From Gossypium raimondii (lineage: Eukaryota; Streptophyta; Magnoliopsida; Malvales; Malvaceae): a DNA stretch of 64,000 bases. The notes under the pieces were generated by a model, which was given only the letters and a program-made list of their open reading frames with translations, did not search any database and was not told where the DNA came from. Position 1 is the stretch's first letter; each line of letters starts with the position of its first letter. The stretch is taken from NCBI RefSeq assembly GCF_025698545.1, contig NC_068567.1, positions 58,595,371 through 58,659,370 of the forward strand, in the 5' to 3' direction. The translations under genes were made by a program, and so were the position numbers. This document shows, one piece after another, positions 46,846 to 57,942 of this stretch.

Positions 46846-49526
46846 TGTTGACACCATTTTTTTGGATTGAAAACGGGGTCGACTTGGGTTTTAAAAATGA
46901 AAACAAAAATGGGAGTCGCCACCAATCCTTTTTGATAAGGTGTGATTAGATCACCTCGAAAAGTGGTTGTTTTTAACAAACGGTTTGATTTTATTAAAAC
47001 AACAAGTTTGGTCCACGAAATTCAGAAAAATGGGTTCGGGAGTCGGTTACGCACGAGGAAGGATTAGCACCCTCGATACGCCCAAAATTGGTACCTAGTT
47101 GATTACTTAATGTCTTAGTGTCGAAAAACTGAAAACTTTAAAGAAATTTAAAAATACGATCCTTGTATTAAAATAAAATTTTTTTGGGAAAAGTAGCATA
47201 TTTCACGTTAATCGAGAAAAAAAGAATCATATCCAGTAAATTTAGACACAATGTTTGGAATTCCCGAAACGCGATAAAAATGCTTATTTAAAAGATATTT
47301 AACTATCTTGGATTAAAAAAGGATCACGACCAGTAAATTAGGACACGATCCTTTTTAATTTCCGATATCGTTTAAAACCTGAATTTGAAGAGATTCGTTT
47401 TTAGATTTATTGTGAAAATCGAGACCCAGTAAGTTAGGGTACGACATTCTCAAATCTAAACACAAGATTTTACTTATCCAAAATCGTAATTTATGCGTTG
47501 AAATAAATTAATCTAACATGAAATAATAAAACACGATGTTAATACTCGTAACAAGACGATATTGAATACAATAGTGCAAAAATAATACGAACAATTGCAA
47601 CAAAAATAAGATAAATAAAAAGCACAAATCAATATTATACTAAATAGCAATGTATATGAGCAAATAAAATTAAAACATTCATTCACGAAAATGAAATAAA
47701 TAAATAAACAAAGAAAATGTATAAAACTATAAAAAATATAAAAGATATATATACATATATGTATATAAATTATAAAGTATGAAAACATAAGTACATATAT
47801 ATAAATAAAAGTACGTATGTGTATATATATTTCATAAAGATAAAAGAGATACAAATATACATATTATAAAGTAAAACAATGTAAATATGTTCATATGGAA
47901 ATATATATATATATATGCATGTGAATTATGATAAAATAAAAAGAAAAAAATATAAAAGTATACATATGTATTCATAAAAATTAAAAACAATATGTACGTA
48001 TATATATTAAAAAAATCGTATGTATGTATATATATATATAGGAAAATAATAAAAGGCATATAGATATATATAGACATATATATATAAATTATAAAATATA
48101 AAAATGCGTTTGTATGTATATATAAATAGATTATAAAATGTATGTACAAGTAGAAAGCATATATATAGATATATATATATAGAATAAAAAATACAAGAAA
48201 TACAAAAAACAAAGCTAATCAATATATTAACCCAATAGTAACGAATAAATAAATAGGCAAATAAAACTAATAATGATAATAAATAATAATAATAATGATA
48301 ATAATAACAATAATAATAATAATAAAACTAATTTAATAATAATAGAAATAACAATGACACGACCAAATTGCAGATAAAACAAAATCTCAGGGGATAAATC
48401 AGAATCAAATAAGGCAAAGGACCGAATTACACTACGCTAATGAAACGGAGGGACTGAAATAGTAAATATCCCGCACTCCAAAACGCATCACTTTGCGTAG
48501 GACTAAAATGAAACGGGATTAAAGTTATGCGACAAAATTGAAAGATAAAAAAAAACTCGATTGCAAACAAATAAAAATGGAGAAGGATTAAAAGGGTAAA
48601 TAACCCAAAAGTTGAAAACGCGCGGATCCTCCCTGGAGCGGGTCGGGTCGCATGAGTCTCCCTTGTCAAACAAATACTGCTTTGAAATGATTATTTAAAC
48701 CCCCAAAAAATTTAGCTTCATTTTCGCTTTTTCTCAAAAAACTAAAACCTCTCTCCTCCTCACTCCTCAAGGCTTTCTACCTTGGATTCAGTTCTCCGCG
48801 CCACCTCCATGGCCGGTGGCGGAGTTGCGTGAAATGGGCTTTTCACCCTCCCTTTCGGTTTCCTCAAGGCTTGGCCTTCTCCACCATGAGATCGAGAAGA
48901 GAAAAAAAAGAAGAGGCCCCTCTCCACGTTCGACTCCGACGACGGTGAAGATGGGCACCGACGCCGGCCTTTGAAACGAACAAGTACCTTTTTCCTTTGT
49001 TTAGTTTTTTTTCTTTTTTAAAAAAGGTATAACAGACAATAACAAAAAAAAATAAAAAAAATTAAAAGTAAAGAAAAAAAAGGTGCGCAAGAACAGAAAA
49101 AGAACTGGAATCAACCTTTTCAATTTTTCTTCTTTTTATTAAGTTGTTTTTTTTACAAAAAAGATCGGAAGACCGAGCCTACAAAGATGATATTCAGCCT
49201 CTTTATAGCCGATTTTGCTTCTATCTTTTTCTGCTATTGCTGCTTGCGTGTTTGCTTCTTTGTTGCAGGGACTGATGGTGGAGTTGGTGACGGCAGATGG
49301 GACAAGACGAACGGTGGTGGCAGAACAGTTGGTGGCTAGGGTAGGTTAGGGTTTCTGTCACTAGTTTAGGTTATGGGCTAGGTTTATTTTGGGCTGAATT
49401 GGGTTTGATTGTTAATTGATTTGGGTTGTAGTGTTTGGGTTTTGTAATTGGGCTAAATGGACTATTTTTATTTTTTGTATGGTTTGATTCATTTGTTGCG
49501 GGCCCGGGCAAATTTGGGCTTCTACA
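46846..49526 (-). repeat. 5' LTR of the inner element (right copy)
   Basis: 2681 bp, TGTTGACACC...TTGGGCTTCTACA. Homologous to 36388-39096 over its full length. Differences are mostly short indels, for example in the (TA)n tract near 47755, where the left copy is longer, and near 48650. The close match implies recent insertion. Confidence 0.88.
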
Positions 49527-49531
49527 ATAAC
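49527..49531 (+). repeat. Target-site duplication (ATAAC) of the inner element, right
   Basis: ATAAC here equals 36383-36387 directly left of the element, marking its exact insertion point in the outer LTR. Confidence 0.85.
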
Positions 49532-50820
49532 GTTAATAATAATAATGATAACAATAAATGATAATATATTAAAATAATAAAGAAAATGATGAAAATGTTA
49601 AAAAGGGGACTAAATCGGAGTAAAGTCTAAAATATGGGTCGGAATCGAAATAAAAAAACAAAAAGGGACTAAGTTATGTAACGCGCCGAAAGATGGGGGA
49701 CCAAAATGATAAATACCCCGAAGCTGCAAAACGCTACGCTTAGACGTGGACTAAAATGAACCAAAAATAAAACTTTGTGGCCGAATCGCAAATATGCGGA
49801 AAACTTCCACGGAAGCGCTATAAAATCAAAAGGACTAATTGCGAAAATATTCCATTTTAAGAAAGCACGCAGATCCTAGCCTGGGTCGGGTCACACGCGC
49901 GGGTTGAGGTCCTTTAAACGGCGCCGTTTTGGAGCCACTGATCAGACTCCAAACGGTGTCGTTTCATACATCACACAAAAAAAAACCTAACCTGATAGTC
50001 TCCCTTTTATTTTTAAACCAAAAGAAAAAAAGAAAGAAGAAAAAATAAAGGAAAGAAAACAGAGAGCCGAAATAAAAAGGGGAGAACAAAGGGACATCAC
50101 CGCTCCAGCAAAGTACCGATCGGAGGCCCTCTCCCTTCGCCACGACTCCGATGACTTCGGAGGAAGCAAAGGTTCGGGCCTCTTCCCCAGGTACGCTTCA
50201 ACTTTCTCCTTTCTTTCAAAAAAAAAAACTGTTTTTCTATTGATTGTGCATAATACAATATGCGTGGGTTCTTACAATATGTTTTTCGTGTGTATTTGTG
50301 AGTCCTTTTTTTGTTTTACTTTCGTGTAAACATAACAAATAAATAAAAAAAGTATATGAAACAGTATATTAAAGCGAAAATAAGACTAAAATATCAACCT
50401 TGAGCTGATTTTTGATTCTCCGAATGTAAAAAAAAAAATCCACCCCAAAATACATGGTTGATGCGGCCTTTTATAGCCGTTGTTTTTTTCTCTTTTTTCT
50501 ACTGTGTTCTACTATTCTTTTCCCCTGTTCTCTTCTATCGTTTGGTCTTGCTTGCAGGTTTTGGTAAGGTCAACGGGTATTGGAAGAATAAACCTAGCCT
50601 GTTTGGTGCAAAGCCGGTCGTGCTTCGGGCGTCGAGTGCGCTGCAAAGGCACGAGGAGATGTACGGCGCACTGAGGCTGCTGGTTGTGGTGCTGAATTGG
50701 GCTAGGGTTTTGCCATCTTGGGCCTCTGTTGTGTTTTTATTTGGGCCATGGATTTTGTCTTAATTTTGTTTATTATTTTGTGTTTTGTGTTCAAGGCCCG
50801 GGCAAAATTGAGCCCGTACA

Positions 50821-50825
50821 AACAT
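50821..50825 (+). repeat. Target-site duplication (AACAT) of the outer solo LTR, right
   Basis: Matches AACAT at 34982-34986. Confidence 0.85.
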
Positions 50826-51261
50826 ATCTATGGAAAGAAAAAATATATATTTTTCATCTTTCTTCTTTTCCACCCCTTCAATTTTGTATATTTCCAATTT
50901 TCTTGCCACCCAACTAAGTAAAGCCTTAAGGTGTCCTTCGTTGGGCCGAAAAGTAAAGAGGCGGAAGGAATGAGTGAAAAGGTAAAAAGAAAATAAAAGG
51001 AGTTAAAAAGAAAAGTGAGGGGAAAGATTAATCATTTTCTATCCTAATGTATAAACACCAATCTTTCCAAATTGGAATGATAAGAAGAGAAAAGTACATG
51101 CTAGTTTAAAATTATACATTTTTCAAAAGATTTGTTTTTCTTTTCTTTTCCTTTTTTAACTCTACCGAATAATAGATGGAAAAAAATAAATCTTTTTATT
51201 CAATTTTTCCAACTTTCCGACCAAACTCAACTATGGGAATTCTCCACTGCCAACAATGACT
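50826..51261. other. Short AT-rich spacer between the two transposon nests
   Basis: No gene. 'ttcttttccaccccttc' (about 50865) and 'ttggaatgataag' (about 51073) resemble phrases at 34670-34900 left of the outer LTR, where 'ataaaaaccaaatctt' and 'aaattacttttt' also recur. The outer LTR may have entered one copy of an older repeat present in both flanks. Confidence 0.4.
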
Positions 51262-51281
51262 CTATATATTAGGGGTGTTCA

Positions 51282-54085
51282 TGTAATGGCCCAAATTTAA
51301 GGTTATCAGAATAGTGGTTTCGTAACCACAAATCCGATTTAAAGAGAAATTATTATTAATTTTTTTATGATTTATCGAGTGATTAGATATAAGTATTAGA
51401 GTATTGATAAGAAATTTTATTGATTGCATGCCTAAATTGCCTATTAGGACTTAATTGCAAAAGTGGGTAAATATGAGTTTTAGATGACAAAGGATTTATT
51501 TGAAGTGCATAATCAAAGTAGAGGTCCTTAAATAGTAATTAGACCATAAAATTTCCATGGACAAAAATAGGCATGCATAGATAAAAATAACTAAAGTTTT
51601 AATGAAGAGTATTTTAGTCATTGAATAATAAAAAGAATAAAAAGGGAAAAAGATGGCAAAAATATCATCTTCTCCAAAAAGCTTGCTGCCAAAATTTGAA
51701 GGACACCATAGCTAGGGTTTTCACACTTTCTCAAGCTCATAGTAAGTGATTCCAAGCCCCGTTTTTAATGTTCTTTACGTTTTTGAGATCCCGGTAGCTT
51801 AATTTAGCTTATTCTAGCAATAATTTAACCTAGGGTTTATATTTGGAAAAATACTCATAGGTGAAAAGTGCTTATTTTGATGTTTTAAGGTACAATATGA
51901 AGCTAGAAATTTAAACAACTTTTGCTAGTCGATTTTAAGCGAAAACGAGTAAATCTCCAAAATCGGTAAAATACCTAATGTTCATAAGTAGATGTTAGAG
52001 TGAGAATTTGATGTTGTCATAGAAGAGAAAAATGTTCAGCATGTTGTGAAACATAAGAATAAGAGATGAAGTTTAATTTCCAAGCTTTGGGGCAAAAGTG
52101 TAATTATGTAAAAGTTTAGGGGTAAAATTGTAATTTTACCAAAGTTAGAGTCGAGGTCTGTTTTAATGAATGTGAGTATTAAATAAGTTAAATTTTCTAT
52201 TATAGATCAAGAAGAACGAATTCGAGGTTAGATCGAGGAAAGAATAAGATTGAAGACTAAGTGATAAATTTGGCTATATTTGGTACCGAGGTAAGTTTAC
52301 GGTAAATAAATGCAATATTTTAATAATTATTATTAATGTTGTTATTTTCCAGAAATTATATATTTATTTCATGAATTTATCTAATGTTGACTCAAGTATG
52401 AGATGACAGAGAATTAGTGATACAAGCCCCGTTGAAACATTAGAAATGTACTGGATACAAATGCCATGACATTTGGGTAAAGAGATCTCATGTAAGATCA
52501 TGTCTGGGACATGGCATTGGCATCCTTGAGATCATGAGAGGTCCCATGTAAGACCATGTCTGGGACATGACATTGGCACCGAGACGAGAGGTCCCATGTA
52601 AGACCATGTCTGGGACATGGCGTTGGCACCGAGATGAGAGGTCCCCCGTAAGACCATGTCTGGGACATGGCATGGGCACCGATATGAGAACTCTCATGTA
52701 AGACCATATCTGGGATATGGCATTGGCAGTACATGAAACATCCCATGTAAGACCATGACTGGGATATGGCTTTGGCATGTTATTATCAAAAAGAGACCCA
52801 AGTATCCTTATTGTTCTAATGTGGCTCAACGGGCTAGTAAATAACTTATGTCCATGAAAGTTCAGTTAAAAGCATAAATGGCAAGTTCAAGTGAGTTATA
52901 AGAGTTAAGATTATATTACGTTACCCATTGAGAATCAACATTTCAACAAGAGAAAAGTAAGTCATAATTATGAGTTATCTAAGTATACAAGTAAGTGAAT
53001 GAGTAAGAGATTAAGTAAAGAGGAAATTAAAGATTATGTTACTTGGTATTATTATTTGTGTTCAATGTTGCTATTTATTTACTTGTAAACTTACTAAGCA
53101 TTATGCTTACTTTGTTTATTTTCTTTTTATATAGCATTATTAATCAAAGTCGAGGATCCTAAAGACGTCGGAGATCGTCCACACTATCAACCATAACGAC
53201 TCGGTATTTTATGATGAATTATGTTTGAACTATGGCATGTATAGGGACTTACTTATTTTGAATGTTGTATTATGATTTAGCTAAAGAATGATGTGTAAAT
53301 ATCTAATGATGAATGGTTGTCAAAACGGCTAAGTATGAAGGTGTTTGTTGTTATACATGTCTATGTGATAAATTATGCATATAAATCATGAAAGAGTAAT
53401 AAATTGCAAAGAAATAGATTTCAAACAGCAGCAGTGACGTGATTTTGAAAAATCACTTAGGATAGTATAAAATGAATTAGGGGGTGTATGATATATATAA
53501 TGAAAGCTTGTTAAGTCTATTTTCATGGAAAAATAACGGTTTAGCAAAAGGAATTTTATATTTTGAGATATGTGAATTTTGGTGAGACAGGGTTAGAACT
53601 ATTTTTGGAGTCCCCTGTTCTGAGTTTAGAAAATCACTAAAAATTGTAAAAAAATATTTATGAGTTTTAATTTATATTTCTAGATTCCTTATTGAATCTA
53701 TTTTCTGTAGAAATAAGTGAGAACACCATATGAAAATCCTACAATGAGAAAACTTATTTTTAGTGGCAAGAGGTCAGGACAATCGAGTGGTGAAACAGGG
53801 GAGACTTTAACTAATAAACTGTACTAATTGGCTGAACCAAAAATTCTGAAAAATTTATGGTAAGAATATATATGAGTCTAGTTTCAGGGAAAATTTACGG
53901 ATTTAAATTTTGAGTTCCGTATCTCGAGTTATAAATGATTTAGTGACTGCTGAGTGAGTGGACAACTTTATCATAAATAGTGAGATAAATTTTAAAAGTA
54001 AATTTTTATGTCCCGAACTAATAAGTTAAGTAAAGTAATGCCTCGAGCTCGGCTCTGGCAACGGTCTCGGGTAATGGGTGTTACA
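51282..54085. mobile_element. Second solo LTR (gypsy-type) inside the hAT MITE
   Basis: 2804 bp beginning TGTAATGGCCCAAATTT and ending GGGTAATGGGTGTTACA, flanked by GTTCA (51277-51281 and 54086-54090). No internal domain or second LTR is present. The 'gaccatgtctgggacatggc' sub-repeat it carries is one I associate with abundant cotton gypsy LTRs. The ORFs inside (52488-52829) read through this repeat and are not genes. Confidence 0.88.
52486..52780 (+). repeat. Six 50-bp tandem units in the second solo LTR
   Basis: The unit is led by 'catgtaagaccatgtctggg' and followed by 'acatggcattggcaccgaga' and 'tgagaggtcc'. Six copies in a row; the last two have 'atctgggatatggc' changes and have decayed most. 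Confidence 0.9.
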
Positions 54086-54709
54086 GTTCAGTTGGTTAAC
54101 CGACCCGAAATAACGTTAATTGAATTAATCGATCTTTCAAAATTTTTAACCGTTAACCGAACCAAAATTTTGTTCAAAAAAATTAATCGAACCGAAATTT
54201 TTTCGGTTAATTCGGTTGGTTAACCGAATTAACCGAAAATTATATATATATATATTTTTTTTGGTTAAAAATTAATCGAATTACCCGAATTAACCGAATT
54301 ACCCGAATTAACTGAATTAACCAAATTACCCGAACTATCCGAATTACCCGAATTAACCGAATTGAATCACTACATAATTAAATACATTACATAAGTCTTG
54401 AAATTAACACATAAATTATTTGTAATTTTTATGATTGGGTTGGGTTGGGTTGGATACTTGGGTTTGGATTGAGTTTAGGTGAATAGTGGGCCTATTTATA
54501 TATTATAATTTTATTTATTAATATTTTCGATTAAACCGAAAAAATTCAGTTTTTTCGGTTAATCGGTTGGTTAACCAAATTTTTTCGGTTTTACCCGAAT
54601 TTTGTACACCCCTACTATATATTGTGTGGTAAAGTTTTTTTTTTCTTTTGGTAAGGGTTCTAAAGTTTGTTGAGAATGGATTTTGGTTCATTCAAATCCT
54701 ATGAACTTT

Positions 54710-54722
54710 ACTATTGTATTTT
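54710..54722 (+). repeat. Target-site duplication of the SINE, left
   Basis: actattgtatttt, repeated identically at 54909-54921. Confidence 0.85.
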
Positions 54723-54908
54723 CTTTTTGGAACAATCTCATTATAGATTTTGATTATATTTGTTCTTTTCGACATAATACATAGAACTATCCATAGCCTT
54801 TTCCCCCGACCAATAAATAAGAGAATAATGCGCTTCAGCGCACTCGAACCCACGTCCTCCTACATTGACAACAATGCTCATACCAATCGAACTAAAACTC
54901 AATCCACT
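54723..54908 (-). mobile_element. tRNA-derived SINE, 186 bp
   Basis: On the minus strand, starting at 54908, an A-box-like TAGTTCGATTGG is followed 32 nt later by a B-box GGTTCGAGTG, the internal RNA polymerase III promoter arrangement. The body continues for about 110 nt and ends in CCAAAAAG. Both sides carry the identical 13-bp actattgtatttt. It lies only about 100 bp from the hAT MITE. No coding capacity. SINE identity is from structure; the family name is not known to me. Confidence 0.82.
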
Positions 54909-54921
54909 ACTATTGTATTTT

Positions 54922-55328
54922 TTTTATTGGTTTTCTTTTTGGTACCTTCTTTCATCTAATGAAATCTAGATGTTTAAAAAAGATAAAATTGCAAGCCATG
55001 CACGTGCACACCAAACGATGTGGGAGAAATTAGATTGAGAAGCCCAAAGCAAATGTGGATAATCAACCTACACCATCAGATATTTTCCAAGTCAACCTGA
55101 ACTTTTCTTTTTTCTTCTTTTAGGGATAATATATAACAAATTAAAAGACAAATAATCTTATAATATTATTATCACATCAAATTCAATTAGATGTTTTATT
55201 ATAATAAAGAGATTTAATTTTTTTTAAATATGGTTTTAGGGATTGTATTATTACATATAAATGAAAAGTTAAAATTATATTACAAATTTATTTAATTCAC
55301 AATTAAACTTACATAAGTTATTTAAATA
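54922..55328. other. AT-rich intergenic DNA
   Basis: No gene, and no repeat that I can define. Confidence 0.4.
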
Positions 55329-56130
55329 GGGTAAACTGTAAAAATAGTCACTTTTATTTACCTCAAGTTACATTTTTAGTCATTTATGTTTGAATTGTTA
55401 CGTCTTAGTCACTTACGTTAGTGTGTTGTAATATTTTAGTCACTGAGCCATTAATTGCCATTAACGGTGTAATGAAAAGTTGACGTAGTACGTTAAATCA
55501 TCATTTCAAACAAAAATTTTAGGTTAATTTATACAATCGGTCCTTATATTTTTTTGTTCTGAGCATTTTTTAATGTTATTTCAACTTTCTTTTTTTTTCT
55601 TTTTTTTCCCATTCTCTTCTGCTTCTCTCTCTGTTTTCCTCCCTTCTCCATTTCTTTTTAACGTAGTTTTTCTATGTTTTCTATTTGTTAAAACTACTCC
55701 CTATACTTTTTATTTTTTTTGAACAACTTAATTTTTTCGAGTGAGGCGAGCTTGTGGACTAGTTTTAACAAATAGAAAATATAGAAAAACTATGTTAAAA
55801 GAAACGAAGAAGAGAGGAAAACAGAGGAAGAAGCAGAAGAGAATGGAAAGTAAAAAGAAAAAAGGGATAGCTAAAACAACATAAAAGAAAAAAAAATTAA
55901 ACTGCTCAAAATGAAAAAATATAGGGATCAATTTTATAATTTAACCTAAAGTTTTCATTTGAAATGATGATTTAGCGTGCCATGTCAGTTTCTCATTACA
56001 CCGTTACACTGTTACACAGCTAACGACAATTAACAGTTCAATGACTAAAATGTTACAACACGATAACATAAGCGACTAAAATGTAACTTGAGACAAACAA
56101 AAGTGATTATTTTAATATATATATATAAGT
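55329..56130. mobile_element. 0.8-kb fold-back element of the GGGTAAACTA family
   Basis: The outer left arm GGGTAAACTGTAAAAATAGT, with 'ttacatttttagtcattta', is answered by 'gactaaaatgtaacttgag' on the right. A second, inner inverted repeat starts 'ggttaatttatacaatcggtcc' (about 55532) and returns as 'gggatcaattttataattta' (about 55945). Inside that, 'cattctcttctgcttc', 'tctgttttcctcc' and 'tttctatgttttctatttgtt' have inverses on the other side. Arms total nearly 380 bp around a spacer of about 75 bp. The right terminus has lost the final 'agtttaccc'. Confidence 0.75.
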
Positions 56131-56953
56131 TTGGCTTACCGTTGATCACAATTAAAGACAATATTATATATGTTGACTTACGAATAATGAATTGAATCAT
56201 TATTATTATTTTATATTTTTTAGTACATTAGTCATCATAATTTATATGTATAAAATTCATTCATTAAATTTTAAAATCTCATATTAAATAAATAATAATA
56301 ATAATGAAAGCGGAGCTTCACCCATCATAGAATCTAATCTAATGGGAAAAACTAGTTGGATGGATGGGCCCCCCAACATATTCGCATTTAGATCTAGCAG
56401 CTCATCAATTATTAGGACTAATTTGATCTAATAAATTTATTTTAAGTGCTTCACTCAAATAATATTAAATAATTATATTTTGGATTTTTAATTCTTATAA
56501 TTTCTTTAAATTTTTCAAATTTTAGTACTAATATTATTATATCGAATTCCTTCCGTTGACTTTGATATTTAGCTGCCCTTAGTTATCGTCATTAAGACAT
56601 TTCTTCCCTAATTAGAATTTGATCCTCGTATTTTAAAAAATTGGTAATTTCGTACCATTGGTTAATAATATTGTTACACATTGTCCTAAATCACTGACTT
56701 GAGAATCAACATTTTAGTAATTTATATACAATGAGTAATAAAATAGGTCAAAGATTTATACGCAACAAATTAGTAAAAATCCTTTGTTAAAGTTGATGTG
56801 TTTATTAACTTCATAAAATGCGAGGATAGAATTTTAACAAATTAAAGTAGATGGATTAAATTTTCATATTTTATAAAGTAGAGAGATTAAATTTAGAATT
56901 AAACCTTAAACTTAACTTATCTACAACATAATTAGAAAAAAACTATAGGTAAG
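56131..56953. other. AT-rich intergenic DNA
   Basis: No gene. The segment from 56390 to 56900 has 'ttagtactaat', 'gaattaaacctt' and similar phrases that may belong to decayed MITEs, without clear ends. Confidence 0.4.
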
Positions 56954-57350
56954 TTTTTGTTTTGGTCATTTAACTAAAAAAAGTTACAGTTTGGTCACTA
57001 AATTATTCAAAAGTTTTTATTTAAGTCACTGGGCTGTTATTTTTTTAAAAATTTTGCTAGTGAACTCTAAGCGACAATTCGACGATCGGTATAATAAATC
57101 AGTATCCATCAACGAGTAGAAGAACATACCTTAGATCTAAGCCGGTCTGACGGATAATGTCAAAGTTCGGGAAAAAAATGTTTGAATTTTGATTCGCAAA
57201 TTCGTAATGTCCAAAGTTGTTTCATAAAAAAAACTGAATTATAGAAGAGAAAAAAAAACGAGCTTTCAATTTGTGCTTGCAGTGCGAATAAAGAAAGCCA
57301 CTTAGTGACCAAACTGTAACTTTTTTTAGTTAAACAATCAAAACGAAAAA
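56954..57350. mobile_element. TIR MITE just downstream of the RING gene
   Basis: TTTTTGTTTTGGTCATTTAA and 'ctaaaaaaagttacagtttgg' on the left are inverted on the right as 'ccaaactgtaactttttttag' and 'ttaaacaatcaaaacgaaaaa', arms of about 47 bp. Centre about 300 bp without ORF. Target duplication is not clear. It ends about 140 bp from the RING gene stop codon. Confidence 0.65.
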
Positions 57351-57489
57351 TTGAAGAGAAAAAGAAAGAAAGAATTGCAACTATTTTGATATATGGAAAA
57401 AAATTGGTCTTTTTCTCTAGACGTGAAAGAATTTGTTATTGAAATGTACAAATATCCACTCTGAATTTCGATTTAGAAAAAAAAAAAAG

Positions 57490-57942
57490 TCAAAACGAAA
57501 GCCATGAAGAGACCAAATCGGCGGCTGTATATGAAGCAATGTCTCCACATTTTGTATGAGCAGAAATTACATTATTAAACAAGACAGATCTGCAAAGTGG
57601 GCAAGTGAAGTGACCGCGTTCCATCCATTTCTCAATGCAATTCATATGAAAAACATGTTTGCATTTCTGGATTTGGCTCACTGCATCGTCGTTATCGAAC
57701 TCCACCAAGCATATGGAACACACTTCCTCTTCCGCCGCGTTGCAGCATCCGGCGGAAAACTTCAAATCTTCAAACCTCGCCACCGGAAGAGAAACATTGA
57801 TCGTCCCGCAGCTCCGTGGGAAAACAAAACCAAGCAGGCTTAAAACAAATATCTTGAACTGAATAAACGGGATCCATACACAAGTGTAGAAGATCAAGGC
57901 CGCCGTGCATGAACCCGAGTTAGAACACACTAAAGAAATCAT
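57490..57942 (-). CDS. Small RING-H2 finger protein, probable membrane-anchored E3 ubiquitin ligase
   Basis: Single-exon ORF of 150 residues. The RING-H2 ligands are complete: C75, C78, C94, H96, H99, C102, C114, C117 (C-X2-C-X15-C-X-H-X2-H-X2-C-X11-C-X2-C), with the E2-contact Trp in KWMERG and Pro in CPLC. Such domains recruit a ubiquitin-loaded E2 and direct ubiquitin transfer to a target. A hydrophobic segment (about 13-41) makes a single membrane anchor likely, and the stretch before the RING has SLPVARFEDLKF, as in RHA1/RHA2- and XERICO-like small plant ligases (150-160 residues). Start: first ATG, 45 bp below a good TATA box. Substrate unknown. Assignment to RHA2-like versus RHA1-like is open. 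Confidence 0.88.
   Translation of the reverse strand: MISLVCSNSGSCTAALIFYTCVWIPFIQFKIFVLSLLGFVFPRSCGTINVSLPVARFEDLKFSAGCCNAAEEEVCSICLVEFDNDDAVSQIQKCKHVFHMNCIEKWMERGHFTCPLCRSVLFNNVISAHTKCGDIASYTAADLVSSWLSF

Larger units (their letters stand above)
36388..49526 (-). mobile_element. Complete-ended, non-autonomous Ogre/Tat-like LTR retrotransposon
   Basis: 13.1 kb, inserted in the outer solo LTR with target duplication ATAAC (36383-36387 and 49527-49531). LTRs are 36388-39096 and 46846-49526, long and nearly identical with scattered small indels. Read on the minus strand: 5' LTR (right), PBS, a leader with a duplicated module, a broken gag, sequence without a recognisable domain, a 50-bp tandem array, PPT, 3' LTR (left). 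I find no frame resembling protease, reverse transcriptase, RNase H or integrase in the 7.7-kb interior, so it would need proteins from a relative. This matches the TR-GAG/LARD type of non-autonomous element. Lineage is inferred from the PBS, the size of the LTRs, the variant zinc knuckle and the 3' UTR array. Confidence 0.85.
34987..50820 (-). mobile_element. Solo LTR of an Ogre/Tat-like gypsy element, split by a younger relative
   Basis: The outer LTR consists of 34987-36387 and 49532-50820 (about 2.69 kb joined). It begins TGTTGACACCATTTTTTGG and ends GGGCAAAATTGAGCCCGTACA; it has TG...CA ends and 5-bp flanks AACAT on both sides. No internal domain or second LTR belonging to it is present, so it is a solo LTR left by LTR-LTR recombination. 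It is diverged from, but clearly homologous along its length to, the LTRs of the inner element. Strand is given as minus because the inner element, whose LTRs run the same way, has its PBS and gag on the minus strand. Confidence 0.85.
51270..54614. mobile_element. hAT-type MITE interrupted by a solo LTR
   Basis: Outer ends TAGGGGTGTTCA (51270-51281) and TGTACACCCCTA (to 54614) are inverted repeats. Flanks CTATATAT (51262-51269) and CTATATAT (54615-54622) are identical, an 8-bp hAT-type duplication. Without the inserted LTR the MITE is about 536 bp. Its body is built of degenerate 'ttaaccgaattacccgaa' units facing 'cggttaattcggttggtt', so it folds on itself. No transposase. Confidence 0.85.

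Noticed and set aside
50458-50763. 101-codon plus-strand frame
   Set aside because: It lies in the right portion of the outer solo LTR and has no domain.
34987-50820. A single giant LTR element using the outer ends as its LTRs
   Set aside because: Each outer piece is only half of an LTR and the two halves are different parts, so they are one split solo LTR.
52488-52829. 113-codon minus-strand frame with repeated Pro/His/Met phrases
   Set aside because: It is a read-through of the six 50-bp tandem units in the solo LTR; repeats of about 50 bp shift frame and are not a protein repeat.
54750-54908. Functional tRNA gene because of A/B-box motifs
   Set aside because: No cloverleaf can be drawn beyond the promoter boxes, the unit is 186 bp, and target duplications flank it; it is a SINE.
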